A stretch of 64,000 nt of DNA from an uncultured Saprospiraceae bacterium (GTDB taxonomy: Bacteria; Bacteroidota; Bacteroidia; Chitinophagales; Saprospiraceae), in the NCBI GenBank assembly GCA_943788055.1, contig CALSOU010000001.1, forward strand, positions 226,198 to 290,197, read 5' to 3'. A program made the translations under genes and the position numbers. A model generated the notes under the pieces. The model was not told the DNA's origin. It worked only from the letters and a program-made list of their open reading frames with translations, and did not search any database. Below, piece after piece: positions 55,915 through 64,000 of the stretch; the first letter of the stretch is position 1; each line of letters starts with the position of its first letter.

Positions 55915-56901
55915 CTATTTCAGCTGAAATTGAGTGTTCCCTGCTTTGTAACCCTTATTGTATATTTCTACTTCATAAGTTCCTTTTGCCCATCTCATAT
56001 TTGGCTGCCAATCCATACAAACTTTTTGTTCATTATTGGCGTAATCGATAGCTCCAGATGTCGTGTATCGCACTGAGGTTCCATCTTGTGCGTCAAACAA
56101 AACTCCACTTCCCAAATCTTCAATCGCCATTGTTTCTCCTAGTGGATCTATAATACGTAAATAGAATTCCTCCTCTTCGTTGTCAGTTACAAGATTTACA
56201 TCCGTCGTAAAGCAAATACTAACCTTATCTACATATTTTGCGTACCTACGTTTTGCCAAATTGCCTTTCTTTCCAACCTTATATCCTGTACCGATGATAT
56301 CGTCAACTTTAACTACAGAGGCAATGTCTACTTTTTCGCTCAAAAAATCCCGTTCCTTTGATAACTCCGAAGTATAATTTTCAAGTTCTACTTTTTTAGC
56401 AGCTAGTTCCTCGTTCTCTTCCACTGTTCGAGCTACTCTTTCACTAAGTACATTTCGCTCCTGCTTCAGAGATACGTTGTCATCTGCGAGTCTAGCATTT
56501 TCATCTTTTAAGGTGGCTATCTCCTCTAGATATTTTGCACCCATTTCCTCAAGAGCAGCAATTTCATTCTTAGCTTCTTGCCAAGCCTTTTTCGTCCAAA
56601 TTAGAGAATTTACTTTATCTTTTTGCTTGCTTAATTGTGCCTTTTGCTCTTCAATCAATGCGTTTAGCTCTACATTATCAGATTTCATATTATCGAGACG
56701 CTCATTGACCTCATCATAAGATATCTGCAAATCAGCTTGGATTACTTCCGCTTCTTTGACCATTTCTCGAAAATGAGAATTTGATTCAGCTAATTGACTT
56801 CTATCAAAGGCCAAATATCCAGCAATACTTGCCATGACCAAAAGTGCAATTGCCATGATTGGCATGTAATTTCTTTGATTTGATGTACTCATTTTATTCA
56901 A
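55915..56901 (-). CDS. Membrane-anchored coiled-coil protein of a Bacteroidota-specific type
   Basis: 328 residues. One N-terminal membrane helix (about 12-30, PIMAIALLVMASIAGYLAF) is followed by a long coiled coil (about 35-195; heptads such as LNALIEEQKAQLSKQ, ARLADDNVSLKQERNVLSERV) and a compact beta domain (about 205-328: SICFTTDVNLVTDNEEEEFYLRIIDPLGE, KVCMDWQPN, KGTYEVEIYNKG). This layout is common in Bacteroidota as hypothetical proteins; I know of no assigned function. The beta domain probably lies outside the cytoplasm. Start could also be ATG 56892 (MSTSNQ). Ended by a good terminator at 55858-55894. Confidence 0.8.
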   Translation of the reverse strand: MNKMSTSNQRNYMPIMAIALLVMASIAGYLAFDRSQLAESNSHFREMVKEAEVIQADLQISYDEVNERLDNMKSDNVELNALIEEQKAQLSKQKDKVNSLIWTKKAWQEAKNEIAALEEMGAKYLEEIATLKDENARLADDNVSLKQERNVLSERVARTVEENEELAAKKVELENYTSELSKERDFLSEKVDIASVVKVDDIIGTGYKVGKKGNLAKRRYAKYVDKVSICFTTDVNLVTDNEEEEFYLRIIDPLGETMAIEDLGSGVLFDAQDGTSVRYTTSGAIDYANNEQKVCMDWQPNMRWAKGTYEVEIYNKGYKAGNTQFQLK

Positions 56902-57252
56902 AATTTGGGGCTACCAGATAAACTTTAACAAAAATTTCCTATATGCCTTGTTTTTAGTTGCGATTTGCATTTGATAGTTGAATTGCTCTCTTAAACGAAG
57001 CTTATTATTTTTTTAGTGTGTAATTATCTTTATCCGAAGATTAACTTAGGACTTAGATTCACAAATAAAGTCATGAAAATTCTTGTTCAAAAATACATGG
57101 TGCATTTTCTTATATATCTAGCTTTTCGTCATATAATATAAAACATTAAGACACTACTAGGGATAAAATAGCTGTTTATTTACTAGAAAAAACTATTACG
57201 AAGATTTTTGTTAGTTGTCTGAAAAGTATTATTAACCGATAAAACCAGAATA
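56902..57252. other. Gene-free AT-rich interval
   Basis: About 350 bases between two divergently transcribed genes. I found no open frame with protein-like content, no TAnnTTTG box in a suitable position and no strong hairpin. It presumably holds the two promoters in a form I cannot recognise. Confidence 0.4.
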
Positions 57253-58185
57253 ATGATTTTTCGTTATGCGCGGCATACAAAGTCAATAAAGGATTTAGCG
57301 AATTTCTACACGGAAGGCCTAGGTTTGGAGAAACTAGGTGAATTCAAAAATCACAGTAGTTATAATAGGGTTTTCATAGGAACTCCTAATACAGATTGGC
57401 TTTTAGAATTTACCGAATCTTTTTCTGGACCGTCCCATCAGCCTGACCCAGATGATCTAATAGTATACTACGTCCATTCTAAGGCACATATGGAAGCTAC
57501 AAAGAACGACATGCTAAAGATGGGATTTGAACCGAAGGAATCTTTGAATCCTTATTGGAAAGTACAAGGTATTGAATATAGAGATTCAGATGGATTTGGT
57601 GTGATGCTCTCATTACAAGAAAAGCGAATTGACAGCTTAGGCAATTGTTCTACGCTACTGCGATCCAAAGGAATTGAAACTTGGGATGAAGCTCTAAATT
57701 ATACACAAAGGTTACCTTACAGTAGAAATTCGTCTAGAAGAATTTGTACGAAAGTGATTAAAGAAGGGCAGGGAACATGCAGCAGTAAACATGCATTTTT
57801 AGCGCAGCTAGCAACGGAAAATAAGATAGCTGATGTACAATTGATGATGTGCATTTATAAAATGAACGCGAGTAACACTCCGGGAATTGGTGAAGTACTA
57901 CTAAGGCATGATCTTGACTACTTGCCAGAAGCACACTGTTACCTGCAAATATGTAATAAACGAATTGATCTAACTAGTGAAAAATCAGATATAGAAGTCA
58001 TAGCAAAAGATATTATTGAAGAGCAACTCATCTCCGCCGAACAGGTAGTAGAATATAAAGTTAATTATCACCGTAATTTCATAAAAAACTGGATAAAGTC
58101 TGAAAAACTACTACTTAGCTTTGACGAATTATGGAGTGCAAGGGAGGAGTGTATCAAAGCAATTTCCAATTACAAACAACATTAA
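57253..58185 (+). CDS. Two-domain protein: VOC (glyoxalase-like) domain fused to a transglutaminase-like domain
   Basis: 310 residues. Residues 1-125 form a VOC/YycE-like domain: YARHTKSIKDLANFYTEGLGLEKLGEF, TDWLLEFTES, and GIEYRDSDGFGVML. Residues about 140-310 form a second domain with a putative catalytic set: Cys in GQGTCSSKHAFLAQLA, His in LPEAHCYLQIC, and Asp in KRIDLTSEKSD, the order and spacing of papain-like/transglutaminase domains. Standalone proteins like the second half exist as hypothetical proteins in Bacteroidota. The VOC half would bind a metal or a small molecule; the cysteine half may hydrolyse or transfer an amide. Any shared pathway is unknown. Solitary gene, no signal peptide. 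Confidence 0.7.
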   Translation: MIFRYARHTKSIKDLANFYTEGLGLEKLGEFKNHSSYNRVFIGTPNTDWLLEFTESFSGPSHQPDPDDLIVYYVHSKAHMEATKNDMLKMGFEPKESLNPYWKVQGIEYRDSDGFGVMLSLQEKRIDSLGNCSTLLRSKGIETWDEALNYTQRLPYSRNSSRRICTKVIKEGQGTCSSKHAFLAQLATENKIADVQLMMCIYKMNASNTPGIGEVLLRHDLDYLPEAHCYLQICNKRIDLTSEKSDIEVIAKDIIEEQLISAEQVVEYKVNYHRNFIKNWIKSEKLLLSFDELWSAREECIKAISNYKQH

Positions 58186-58246
58186 AATTGCTAACAACTA
58201 TTTGCATAACAAACAGAGACAAATAGAAAGCTCAGACTCATATCCT

Positions 58247-61200
58247 TTACAACTTTACTAATCTCTTCAAATAAATTCCATTTTCCGATTTCACTTGAAA
58301 ATAATAAACTCCTGCAGGATAATTAAAGAGATTTAATGTTCCGATATACTCTTCGTCGTACTTTACTAGTGTAGCGCTCTGAATATTCTTTCCTTGACCA
58401 TTCAGTACTGAGTACTCCAAAAACTGCCCGCCTATCACGTCACCTTTCAAGACTAACTGATAAATACCTTCGCTAGGATTTGGAGTCGCAGTTAGAATAG
58501 TTCCTTTCATCGATTCCGATGTATTTATAGTGAATTGAATTTCCACCGTTTCTTCGTATATACATCCTACTTCATCACGTACTACAACATCATATAAACC
58601 TGCATCAAGATCATTAAATAATGGACTAGACTGCCAAGTTACCCCTCCATCAACTGAGTATTCATAACTACCTGAACCACCATCCACTATTATATTAATA
58701 GCTCCTTTAGCAATGTCAGTTTCAGCCTCAAACTCTACCACAACTTGCAACTGACAGCTTTCTACTTCCGCAATTCCATTGAAGATACAATTCTCTGAAT
58801 CTTGGACTACAATTTCATAGACACCAGCATCTAAGTTTTCGAATACTCCATTATCTTGAAATGTCATACCACCATCTATGCTAAACATAAATGGACCGCT
58901 AGCTCCAGTAGGCGTTATCACTATGGTTCCATTATCTCCAGTGGATACTGTTGTTGTGACTGACACTTCTAGTACACAACCTTCATTTACGCAAAAAACG
59001 TTAGTCTCCGATAATCCAAAATCATTAGTTATCATAGATGCTAATACGGATCCGAAACTGTTAGTGATCTCATATGTCCCTGGAGAAAATATTCCATCGC
59101 CATAAGAATCATTAATTGTAAATGTATAGCAAGAGTCCTTTTTTAGACATAACTCAAGATTATATTCTGTATTATCTCCAAGATAAGGACCTCCAGAAGC
59201 TACTGTATTGTCATTGCTGTCTGTTATCGTCCAAGTAGTTTCTTCAGGATATGGATCAGTGAAAATTGTCACAAAAACTGTAACTCCATCCACCAGTACC
59301 TCAAACTCAAAGACTGTTGAGTTGTTTTCCAAGTTCTCATCAATCAGGCCATTGGGATTTGAAATAACAACTTCGAGAACATTTTGTCCTGGAGGTAAGT
59401 CAACAAGTGTAAAGTCGAAAACCTCCGATCCACAATATGCCAAAAGCCCTTCCCATTCTAAAATATCGTAGCTGTCTCCGTTCACAAAGATTTCTATACT
59501 TAAGCTTTTGAGTGTATCTCCACCATTGTTAAATATCGTTACGAAACCATCAACATCATCTTCGCACGAAACACTGGATTCCAATGAACCACCCGGTAAA
59601 GCAGGATCAATAGCCCCGATCTTACGTAATTCAGTTAATAGTGTATCGTTATAAACCACCTCATCAGCCCCCCAAGAAACAAATGTTTTCAGAGTATGCT
59701 CACCAATTTCTTCGATCATTGCTTTTTGAGTAAATGTGTACTCCAACTCTGTGCTTGCGCTAAATATATCAGTAAAATCTTCGATAACTGGATCTTGATC
59801 ATCCAGTATATAACCTATCTGAAAATTAGAAGCATCCGAAAGGCCAAGGTTATTAATCTGAACATTTATACTTTGCTCGCCAGTAAACCCGCTAACTTTT
59901 CCAAAGAGAATCCTTCCAGCAGATAAATCGGAATCATCTCTTTCTATCTCTAGCGCAACAATACGAGTAGTAGAATTACTTCCTCCGCCACCTCCGTACT
60001 CAGTTGTATACCAAAACGTCTTATCGTCCACAGGATCAATTCCCATTTGTGCATAGTCTCCAAACCTTGCTCCCGATGAAATTGAATTTGTACCTTCTAT
60101 CAAAACTCCTTCTTCTACGGTCATTAGTCCCAGTTCGTCATCCCATTTTCGTCCTGTATATCTTACGCCAACGAATTCATCTTCAGACGAAACGTTGTAT
60201 GCTAAAGCTATGTTTCCACTTCCATCAATTGCCAAGCCACCCATATAGCGATCTAATCCATCATCCGGAGCAAAAGTACCTTCTTGATATAACTCCCATT
60301 GTGAGTCAGTCCTACGCAACTCAACCCATCTTATTCCAGATAGATTCTCTCCATCTGTGACATCTGTAATAAAATTAAATACAAGGGATTCATGCGATAA
60401 AAAATTACGATAAACAGCTTGGTTCATAATTACCTCAGGAATACCATCCAATCCAAGAGGACTTCCACCTTGTGGCATACAAGAAAAACCAAAACCTGGG
60501 ACTGAACATGGATTTCCGTCAAACGGAGCGGTAACTATTGATGTTTTCTCAAAAGATGTATTTGCAGGAGCTTCCCAATCAATATCTAATGTGAATAGAC
60601 TAATTTCATCTTCTGCGACGTCTCCCCAAGAAGAGTCGTTTAGAGCCAAAAATATCGGTTTGTTATCTTTTGGTACATTTTGACCAATCCAATCCACAGG
60701 AGTAGCTACGTAGAAACCAGCCTCAGTATTTGTGTTTCCAGGCAATTCAATTCTCTGAATACTCACTTCTGACTTGGAAGCATACAATTGCTCCTTATTT
60801 ATTGCGTAGGCATGCAAGTTACTAGGACCACCCTCATTTGTTGTAACTGTTATAGCGTCTTTCCAAATACCATATTTTGGATAATCAGGAAATGAGGGGG
60901 TTTGAAAATTATAAGCATTATAAACTCCCATTGGGTCGCTATCCTCAGAAACAGCAACTAATAATTGATTCCCAGATGGAAATTCTGTAATGATCCATCG
61001 ATCAACCTCTTGGTCATAAAGAACAATAGGATCACCTGCAGAAGTGAACCCAATTGAAGACCATAGATTGTTCGCTGAAAAAGACACGATCTCATTTCCT
61101 TCTTTATCATAAATTCCAATTAAGGTTGAATTGATAGCATGCACATAATGATCTTTACCAATATCACCGGTTGGATCATTAGGAGAACCCGAAGTATTCC

Positions 61201-61531
61201 CTTCTACGTTGACCTTTACAGCGGCTTCCACCAAAAGAGACTTCTGTGGGTATGAATTCTGTCTAATCTTGTCTGCACCTTGATGCTCTAGTTCTGGATG
61301 AACAACTAATGAACCTCCTCTGCCTTCAAAATTTCTCGGAGCCTTAAAGTTCTTCTTCCATACTATTTTTTTCTCTTGCGACATAGGCTTCATCGAAACT
61401 AGGTCTCTGAGTGGTTTGGTTTTGCCAATGTGAATAGCCTTAGTACTTTTTGCAATCGAAGTGGCTTTCGTTGTTTGCCCAAAAAGTGAAAATGACATGG
61501 CCGTCAGTAAGATGAGAAGAACAGTACGCAT
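58247..61531 (-). CDS. Large secreted T9SS protein with SprB-like repeats
   Basis: 1,094 residues with a signal peptide (MRTVLLILLTAMSFSLFGQ). Residues about 110-560 form a domain I cannot name, possibly a beta-propeller, of the type seen in Bacteroidota secreted proteins (VSEDSDPMGVYNAYNF, GRKWDDELGLMTVEEGV). Then come CARDB-like adhesion domains (VNGDSYDILEWEGLL, FTINDSYGDGIFSPGTYEITNS), two SprB-like repeats (GPFMFSIDGGMTFQDNGVFENLDAG and its partner SYEYSVDGG, each about 75 residues), and a T9SS sorting domain (TATPNPSEGIYQL ending in LKRLVKL). It should be exported and attached to the cell surface or released. The gene is intact, unlike the SprB-repeat gene at 9524-12905. Confidence 0.82.
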   Translation of the reverse strand: MRTVLLILLTAMSFSLFGQTTKATSIAKSTKAIHIGKTKPLRDLVSMKPMSQEKKIVWKKNFKAPRNFEGRGGSLVVHPELEHQGADKIRQNSYPQKSLLVEAAVKVNVEGNTSGSPNDPTGDIGKDHYVHAINSTLIGIYDKEGNEIVSFSANNLWSSIGFTSAGDPIVLYDQEVDRWIITEFPSGNQLLVAVSEDSDPMGVYNAYNFQTPSFPDYPKYGIWKDAITVTTNEGGPSNLHAYAINKEQLYASKSEVSIQRIELPGNTNTEAGFYVATPVDWIGQNVPKDNKPIFLALNDSSWGDVAEDEISLFTLDIDWEAPANTSFEKTSIVTAPFDGNPCSVPGFGFSCMPQGGSPLGLDGIPEVIMNQAVYRNFLSHESLVFNFITDVTDGENLSGIRWVELRRTDSQWELYQEGTFAPDDGLDRYMGGLAIDGSGNIALAYNVSSEDEFVGVRYTGRKWDDELGLMTVEEGVLIEGTNSISSGARFGDYAQMGIDPVDDKTFWYTTEYGGGGGSNSTTRIVALEIERDDSDLSAGRILFGKVSGFTGEQSINVQINNLGLSDASNFQIGYILDDQDPVIEDFTDIFSASTELEYTFTQKAMIEEIGEHTLKTFVSWGADEVVYNDTLLTELRKIGAIDPALPGGSLESSVSCEDDVDGFVTIFNNGGDTLKSLSIEIFVNGDSYDILEWEGLLAYCGSEVFDFTLVDLPPGQNVLEVVISNPNGLIDENLENNSTVFEFEVLVDGVTVFVTIFTDPYPEETTWTITDSNDNTVASGGPYLGDNTEYNLELCLKKDSCYTFTINDSYGDGIFSPGTYEITNSFGSVLASMITNDFGLSETNVFCVNEGCVLEVSVTTTVSTGDNGTIVITPTGASGPFMFSIDGGMTFQDNGVFENLDAGVYEIVVQDSENCIFNGIAEVESCQLQVVVEFEAETDIAKGAINIIVDGGSGSYEYSVDGGVTWQSSPLFNDLDAGLYDVVVRDEVGCIYEETVEIQFTINTSESMKGTILTATPNPSEGIYQLVLKGDVIGGQFLEYSVLNGQGKNIQSATLVKYDEEYIGTLNLFNYPAGVYYFQVKSENGIYLKRLVKL

Positions 61532-61684
61532 AGTAGGTGTATTTATAAGTTAACTAGTTGATATCAAAGTACCACTTTATAGATTACAAATTCAACCTTT
61601 TAGCTGCAAGATCGTTTTCCATTGTAATTTCGCTTTATAAATATGCGTAATTGCTTATAGACGACTTGAAGATAAACTAAACTA

Positions 61685-62404
61685 ATGAGTAAAATAGACA
61701 TTCTTGCATTTGGAGCACATCCAGATGATATCGAATTATCATGCGTGGGCACACTTATGAATTCAATTTCTAATGGCAAGAAAGTGGGCCTAGTGGATTT
61801 AACACAAGGAGAACTAGGTACAAGAGGGAGTGGGGAACTAAGGCTAGTTGAAGCAGAAAACTCGAGAAAGCTTATGGGAGCAGAGTATCGGCACAATCTC
61901 GGAATGCGAGATGGGTTCTTCGAGGTAGATGAAGAACATTTGATGCAGATTATTCGAGAAATAAGATTTGGAAGGCCGGAGATCGTGTTAGCAAATTCTG
62001 TTGATGATCGTCACCCTGATCATGGAAGAGCTGCCCAGCTTGTCCATAGAGCGTGTTTCTTAGCAGGTCTTCAACGAATTGAAAGTACATACAATGGTGA
62101 AAAGCAAACTAAATGGAGACCTTCAGCTGTCTATCACTATATCCAAGACATGAATCTTGAACCGGATCTTGTAGTCGACATTAGCAATACGTTTGAAAAA
62201 AAGATCGAATGTATAAAGTGCTTTTCTTCTCAATTTTTTGACCCTACATCTGAGGAACCTGAAACTCCGCTAAGCGGACATGATTTCTTTGACTTTATTG
62301 CGGGTAAAGCAAAAACATATGGGCGGCACATTGGAGCAGAATATGCTGAAATGTTCACCGCCCATCGTTATATTGGTGTTGATGATATAAGCAAATTACA
62401 ATAA
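61685..62404 (+). CDS. bshB1: Bacillithiol biosynthesis deacetylase BshB1
   Basis: 239 residues of the LmbE/PIG-L deacetylase family. The zinc motif is GAHPDDIELSCVGTL; LTQGELGTRGSGELRLVEAENS and SVDDRHPDHGRAAQLV (third zinc ligand) follow. These wordings are diagnostic for the BshB1 branch. The enzyme deacetylates GlcNAc-malate in the synthesis of bacillithiol, the low-molecular-weight thiol of Firmicutes and many Bacteroidota. No other bsh gene is present in the window. It diverges from the large T9SS gene. Confidence 0.95.
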   Translation: MSKIDILAFGAHPDDIELSCVGTLMNSISNGKKVGLVDLTQGELGTRGSGELRLVEAENSRKLMGAEYRHNLGMRDGFFEVDEEHLMQIIREIRFGRPEIVLANSVDDRHPDHGRAAQLVHRACFLAGLQRIESTYNGEKQTKWRPSAVYHYIQDMNLEPDLVVDISNTFEKKIECIKCFSSQFFDPTSEEPETPLSGHDFFDFIAGKAKTYGRHIGAEYAEMFTAHRYIGVDDISKLQ

Positions 62405-62417
62405 GATATTGTCTATT

Positions 62418-62936
62418 TTATCTAGTAGCAGTAAATGTACATGTAACAGGAATTGGGAAAGGCACGACAGTTGCTGATATAGTACCTGTAATAGAATTTC
62501 CATCTTCCGAAATCTCCGCTGTACCACTCATAAGCACTTCAGTAGTTATCTCCGGTGCGTCTGGATTCAGTGCGATTTGATAACTTGCTTCCTGTACCGT
62601 AATGAGGTTTCCTTCTGCCGTTCCATCCAAAATTGGTAAGGGGTTATCAGTATCTTTGAATTCTATCTGAACATCATTATTTCCACTTAAGCCCTCTGAA
62701 ATTACCATTGTAAATTCTGCCATCGGAGGTAGGGGAGTACCACATAAGAGAGTCCCGGAAAATTCTCCGATAAACTTGTCTCTTGCGAAAATACAATTAC
62801 CGTCGTTTTCTTCTGCCACTGGGTTATAATTCTCTGCTTCTTCGTTAGTACAACCTTGTATAGGTTCTTCACCACATGTATAAAAAGAAACCGCAGCGAA
62901 CAAAAGCAAGAGAAGTAATCCTATATTTTTTTTCAT
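62418..62936 (-). CDS. Small lipoprotein of unknown function
   Basis: 172 residues with a lipobox (VSFYTC, Cys21). The start of the mature protein, CTNEEAENYNPVAEENDGNCIF, is a short repeat of the type C-T-N-P-x-A-x-N-Y-N-x-x-A-x-x-D-D-x-C found as a calcium-type spacer in many Bacteroidota surface proteins. The remainder is predicted beta-rich (FSGTLLCGTPLPPMAEFTMVIS, GTAEISEDGNSITGTISATVV). I recognise no enzyme motif. It converges on bshB1 with 13 bases between stops. Confidence 0.7.
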   Translation of the reverse strand: MKKNIGLLLLLLFAAVSFYTCGEEPIQGCTNEEAENYNPVAEENDGNCIFARDKFIGEFSGTLLCGTPLPPMAEFTMVISEGLSGNNDVQIEFKDTDNPLPILDGTAEGNLITVQEASYQIALNPDAPEITTEVLMSGTAEISEDGNSITGTISATVVPFPIPVTCTFTATR

Positions 62937-62980
62937 TTGTCTATAAATTGAGTGATTGAAATTATGATGTTATATAAAAA

Positions 62981-63292
62981 CTAATAAGTCCTTGTCTTTT
63001 TTTCTAACCGATCAACGTACTCCTGTGATCCAAGTCTAAATTTTATGGGTATACCAGTTTGGTCTTGAATATCAAGTTCCCATTTACAAAAAATAGGCAT
63101 ATTGTCTCTACTAATTTTCGTACCCAATACGTCTCCTTGAAATAGGCTGGGTGATTGAGATAAAATATCATACTTAATAGAATCAGACATCGGTTGATAA
63201 GTATACTGCGCTTCAAGCTGAATAGCGATAAAAATCAAGCACATGATTAATCCTAATTTATGCTTGTTTCTTTTGTTTTCTGCTTCCTGCAT
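62981..63292 (-). CDS. Small exported protein of unknown function
   Basis: About 103 residues from ATG 63292, whose n-region KRNKHK and hydrophobic core LGLIMCLIFIAIQ form a signal peptide ending near LEAQ. A shorter start at 63244 is also possible. The mature part (about 75 residues) has one cysteine and patterns such as DILSQSPSLFQGDVLGTKISRDNMP and KWELDIQDQTGIPIKFRLGSQEYVDRLE. The family is unknown to me. The longer start overlaps the end of the RNA methyltransferase gene by about 35 bases, so it may be coupled to it. Confidence 0.6.
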   Translation of the reverse strand: MQEAENKRNKHKLGLIMCLIFIAIQLEAQYTYQPMSDSIKYDILSQSPSLFQGDVLGTKISRDNMPIFCKWELDIQDQTGIPIKFRLGSQEYVDRLEKKTRTY

Positions 63293-64000
63293 AAACTTCA
63301 AATTTATGAAACTTTGATTCAATCGGTCCATTGAACAAACTTATTTTTTTACTCGCTCTTAAGCCTAAATGCTTCAAAGCCTGAAGGTTTCCACTGATTA
63401 TCCAAGCTTCGGAATCCACAAATGATTGTTTTAATGTATCTCCAATTTTCTTATAGCTATCAATGATGTAGTCATCTACCAATCTCTTATCATAAGGTGG
63501 ATTGAATACTAAATGATAGTTCTTCAATGGTCCTTGCGATTCATAGAAATCAGCCTGTTGAATATCAGCATACTGCAATAATCCTGCTTCGGCTAAATTA
63601 TATTTCGAAGCTTCCACTGAACGTTCATCTATATCTGTACCAAAGACTTTAAAGTCCTTCAATACTTTCTGTTTCTTCATGGCCTCATCAACGACTTCTT
63701 CCCACAATTCTGGTTCATAGGTTTTCCAAGTCTGAAAAGAGAATGATCTAGTTATTGCCTGTGGTGGCATATTCATTTTTTGAAGAATTGCTTCTGCTAG
63801 AATTGTACCGCTACCGCACATAGGATCAAGAAAAGTCTTTTCTCCATCCCATCCAGATAGTTTCACCAACCCCGCGGCTAAGACTTCATTGATTGGAGCT
63901 TCTACAGAGCTTGTTCTATAACCTCGTTTGTGTAGTGAATCTCCAGAAGTATCTAAAGAAATAGTCAGACTATTTTTATAGATGTGAATATTTACAGATA
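63258..64000 (-). CDS. THUMP-type 23S rRNA / RNA (guanine-N2) methyltransferase, RlmL-like, C-terminal part
   Basis: The frame is open to the right edge, so the start lies outside the window; about 247 C-terminal residues are seen. Key segments are DTSGDSLHKRGYRT near the edge, the SAM site FLDPMCGSGTILAEA, GTDIDERSVEASKYN and the catalytic NPPY motif in LVFNPPYDKRL. This combination matches the RlmL N-terminal methyltransferase and Trm14/THUMP family that methylates N2 of guanine in RNA. The N-terminal THUMP domain would lie upstream. The small exported protein gene follows and overlaps the end. Confidence 0.9.
   Translation of the reverse strand, partial: SVNIHIYKNSLTISLDTSGDSLHKRGYRTSSVEAPINEVLAAGLVKLSGWDGEKTFLDPMCGSGTILAEAILQKMNMPPQAITRSFSFQTWKTYEPELWEEVVDEAMKKQKVLKDFKVFGTDIDERSVEASKYNLAEAGLLQYADIQQADFYESQGPLKNYHLVFNPPYDKRLVDDYIIDSYKKIGDTLKQSFVDSEAWIISGNLQALKHLGLRASKKISLFNGPIESKFHKFEVYAGSRKQKKQA

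Noticed and set aside
1..64000. tRNA, rRNA, CRISPR, insertion sequence, prophage or plasmid origin features
   Set aside because: Scanning both strands showed no tRNA T-loop pattern with a foldable context, no spaced direct repeats, no transposase or integrase frames and no iteron clusters.

Overview
The window is AT-rich chromosomal DNA from a member of the Bacteroidota, probably a marine or free-living gliding-type lineage (Saprospiria, Cytophagia or a related group; I cannot place it more finely). The reasons are: at least five secreted proteins ending in a type IX secretion (T9SS) C-terminal sorting domain, SprB-type repeats, DUF2452, bacillithiol deacetylase BshB1, FG-GAP/UnbV and VPS10/BNR-type surface proteins, almost no Shine-Dalgarno sequences, and several Bacteroidota-type promoter boxes (TAnnTTTG). 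I saw no rRNA, tRNA, insertion sequence, phage or CRISPR array.

Layout. 1-2.0 kb: end of a sterol-desaturase family gene, then a decayed lysA. 2.0-4.8 kb: exonuclease/GIY-YIG nuclease and a NamZ/DUF1343 lipoprotein. 4.9-13.9 kb: a damaged stretch with a broken PNGase F-like T9SS protein, a truncated DUF1304 gene, an intact DCC + DUF1573 pair, a broken SprB-repeat protein and a CBM9-like lipoprotein with an amber codon. 13.9-20.9 kb: thioesterases, an LVIVD-type T9SS protein, miaA, an acyltransferase and an isoaspartyl peptidase. 20.9-21.4 kb: a DinB-family pseudogene. 21.5-33.4 kb: Na/Pi symporter, TRAP binding protein plus FG-GAP/UnbV lipoprotein, MazG-like, SecD-like lipoprotein, HAD phosphatase plus VPS10/BNR protein, ArsC-like protein. 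33.4-38.9 kb: a tight six-gene operon (FAD oxidoreductase, methyltransferase, type III polyketide synthase, FabL-like SDR, FabZ-like dehydratase, ketosynthase), the clearest specialised-metabolism locus here. 38.9-48 kb: amidase, a miaE operon, prolyl oligopeptidase, M20 dipeptidase, FKBP, trmD. 48-58.2 kb: decayed kbp-like gene, CotH/LTD T9SS protein, second VPS10/BNR protein, pirin, DUF2452 + Rof pair, coiled-coil membrane protein, VOC-transglutaminase-like fusion. 58.2-64 kb: large T9SS protein, bshB1, a lipoprotein, a small secreted protein, and an RlmL-type RNA methyltransferase that runs off the right edge.

The most rewarding targets are the type III PKS operon, predicted to build a starter acyl chain with its own FAS-like enzymes and turn it into a methylated, oxidised phenolic or pyrone lipid, and the VOC-transglutaminase-like fusion.

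A second theme is gene decay. One set of genes (lysA, DinB-family, kbp-like, CBM9) carries in-frame nonsense codons, some of the C-to-T type, and some show otherwise preserved frames, which looks like real pseudogenisation. Another set (PNGase F-like, SprB-repeat, second VPS10/BNR, pirin) is disrupted only or mainly by small indels, several in homopolymers, and may partly reflect sequencing error. Raw reads are needed to separate the two.
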